A DNA stretch of 64,000 nucleotides, from positions 84,800-148,799 of the forward strand of contig NZ_JAKJSD010000011.1 of assembly GCF_029029505.1 (NCBI RefSeq), given 5' to 3'. Of the stretch, positions 62,726-64,000 are shown one piece after another (the first letter of the stretch is position 1; every line of letters starts with the position of its first letter). Under the pieces are notes generated by a model. The model worked only from the letters and a program-made list of their open reading frames with translations. It was not told the DNA's origin and ran no database searches. The stretch is from Ancylomarina sp. DW003. GTDB lineage: Bacteria > Bacteroidota > Bacteroidia > Bacteroidales > Marinifilaceae. Position numbers and translations under genes: made by a program.

Positions 62726-63595
62726 TTAGTCTGTTGTAATACCCGTTGTTGCAGGAACTCCATTAATTGTATATGATATACTATTATTCGTTGTACCTGT
62801 TTTTTCAGGTGTTCCATTTTCATCTGATATATTCAAAACACTCAATAATAAATCAAAATCAGCATCTTGCTTTGATTCATTAGTTTGGTAAGTAACAGTT
62901 ATTCTTACATCAGTTTCACCCGCATTAACAACTATTGGATTAGCTGAAGCATCCACCACCTTTGTTGCATCAACAGTAACTGTATAGTTACCTAAAGTTG
63001 CTTCTGCTGCATGAGTGATATTATATTCAAAGTTCCATGTCACATCATTAGGTAATCCATTAGCTTTCACATTAAAGACTCTGGTTGTTGTTCCAAAATT
63101 ATCATCAGATAGATCATTTGCAGTTCCTTCATCGTCAACAGGATTCAATACCGTTGCACAATCTACCTGCTCATAATCATTACCACCTGTACCATCAGGA
63201 TCTAATACTAGTTCTGCCAATACATCAAATGCGTTGTCTACAACAGTAACTGACATTCTACGAACTGTTGGACAACCAACATGACCAGATGCTGCATTAC
63301 GTGTTTCTGTCACCTGAACAATATAGTTTGGTATTGTAACATCATTTGCTTTAGGCCAAGTAATTGAAATAGACTCACTCCCGTTAGCACTCAATGAAAA
63401 GTGATCAGCAGGAGTTCCAAGTACATCTCCATTATGATCCAAAACTGTCCAAACCAGGTCTGAATTTGTCATACCCTTAGTTATTGTATATACATGAGTA
63501 GATCCAACATATGGTGAAGTCCCTGTATTCTGTGCCTGCACTCCAATCCCAACAAGTACAAACATCAACATCAATAATGATCTTAGCTTTTTCAT
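62726..63595 (-). CDS. Secreted PKD-like array protein 1
   Basis: 289 residues with signal peptide ~1-21 (ending V-Q-A-Q). Domain 1: S-P-Y-V-G-S-T-H-V-Y-T-I...L-V-W-T-V-L, then S-I-T-W-P-K-A...Y-I-V-Q-V-T-E-T with Cys in V-G-C-P-T-V-R-R. Domain 2 has V-D-C-A-T and W-N-F-E-Y-N-I-T. The tail is V-P-A-T-T-G-I-T-T-D. It has no sorting domain. Gaps of 37 and 43 bp separate it from its neighbours. Confidence 0.75.
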   Translation of the reverse strand: MKKLRSLLMLMFVLVGIGVQAQNTGTSPYVGSTHVYTITKGMTNSDLVWTVLDHNGDVLGTPADHFSLSANGSESISITWPKANDVTIPNYIVQVTETRNAASGHVGCPTVRRMSVTVVDNAFDVLAELVLDPDGTGGNDYEQVDCATVLNPVDDEGTANDLSDDNFGTTTRVFNVKANGLPNDVTWNFEYNITHAAEATLGNYTVTVDATKVVDASANPIVVNAGETDVRITVTYQTNESKQDADFDLLLSVLNISDENGTPEKTGTTNNSISYTINGVPATTGITTD

Positions 63596-63632
63596 AGCAA
63601 CTTAAATATTTATTTGTTTATTATTTTATATT

Positions 63633-64000
63633 TTAAATATCCGTAGTTATTCCACTAGGATTTGGTTTTTCATATATTGTAACAGTAAAACTACATTCAC
63701 TAGATAAATTTGCTGCATCAATAACACGATAAGTAATCGTATTAACTCCTTCAGGAAATTCGAAACCACTGGCATCACCATCAGCGTCGGCTCCAAAAGC
63801 CATTAATATATTATCGTCTTTATCTTTAATCTGATATTGAACCGTTAAAACGCCTCCACAATTATCTGAATAATTAACAGGATTAAGCTCAATATTTAAT
63901 ATCTCCACTTTTTGAGTTACTTCATTTGTTGCACACTCAACAATATCTGATGGACAAGCCGATAGTACTGGTGCTTCATCATCACTGATGATCACATCAA
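63633..64000 (-). CDS. HYR-type surface protein, C-terminal end (partial)
   Basis: The frame is open through the right edge, so the gene starts outside the window; about 122 C-terminal residues are visible. They form an HYR-like (hyalin repeat) module: D-D-E-A-P-V-L-S-A-C-P, S-D-N-C-G-G, F-P-E-G-V-N-T-I-T-Y-R-V-I-D-A-A, and S-E-C-S-F-T-V-T-I. It ends in K-P-N-P-S-G-I-T-T-D-I, with neither a type A nor a type B T9SS domain. It probably belongs to a large repetitive protein that heads the same transcript. Confidence 0.8.
   Translation of the reverse strand, partial: DVIISDDEAPVLSACPSDIVECATNEVTQKVEILNIELNPVNYSDNCGGVLTVQYQIKDKDDNILMAFGADADGDASGFEFPEGVNTITYRVIDAANLSSECSFTVTIYEKPNPSGITTDI

Overview
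The window reads as chromosomal DNA of a marine-type Bacteroidota, probably of the Marinilabiliales/Marinifilaceae kind. The evidence is low GC, promoters of the Bacteroidota form TTG-N17-19-TAnnTTTG, almost no Shine-Dalgarno sequences, a MurF-alanine racemase fusion, a divergent gldB/nadE pair, DUF4294, DUF1573 and LytS/LytR genes, and type IX secretion (T9SS) substrates with a PorP/SprF partner. No rRNA, tRNA, CRISPR array or complete transposase was seen. Assignments come from reading translated sequence by eye; no database was searched.

Layout. 1-2.2 kb is an accessory strip: the end of a Crp/Fnr regulator, then three small same-strand genes (DUF4386, YdeI-like, GNAT) separated by palindromic or related spacers that look like gene-cassette junctions. 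2.2-7.3 kb holds arginine deiminase (arcA), a detached copy of its 3' third, and between them a large PAS-type sensor kinase. 7.3-19.3 kb is housekeeping: DUF4294, ElbB-like, MBL-fold, EamA transporter, nucleoside kinase, smpB, miaA, a cysteine hydrolase and a LytS/LytR pair. A cluster of DnaA-box-like 9-mers lies between the nucleoside kinase and smpB. 19.5-34.2 kb holds a 1041-residue ABC half-transporter, a C1 peptidase, an aminotransferase, a lytic transglycosylase, uvrA, a ZnuABC-type metal importer and lpdA, with a repeat-rich intergenic region before lpdA.

34.6-39.9 kb encodes a T9SS-sorted PKD-type protein followed by small envelope proteins. Three or four of these lipoproteins reuse nearly the same signal-peptide leader in front of unrelated mature parts. 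40-56.6 kb returns to core functions: folate cyclo-ligase, gldB, nadE, a Crp/Fnr regulator, a TlpA-like thioredoxin, meaB, DUF1573, an M20 amidohydrolase, a 56-residue ferredoxin, murF-alr, tdk, a coiled-coil protein, rsmI and porP/sprF.

56.8-64 kb is the most unusual part. It is a tight minus-strand gene array starting beyond the right edge with an HYR-type protein. Five secreted proteins of 232-316 residues follow, each with a signal peptide, a PKD-like first half and a second half. All of these, including the HYR protein, end at nearly the same short tail. Next comes an 849-residue protein with a gliding-type (T9SS type B) C-terminal domain, then PorP/SprF. I read this as a candidate multi-subunit T9SS-anchored surface structure in which the modules usually strung together in one giant adhesin are separate proteins.
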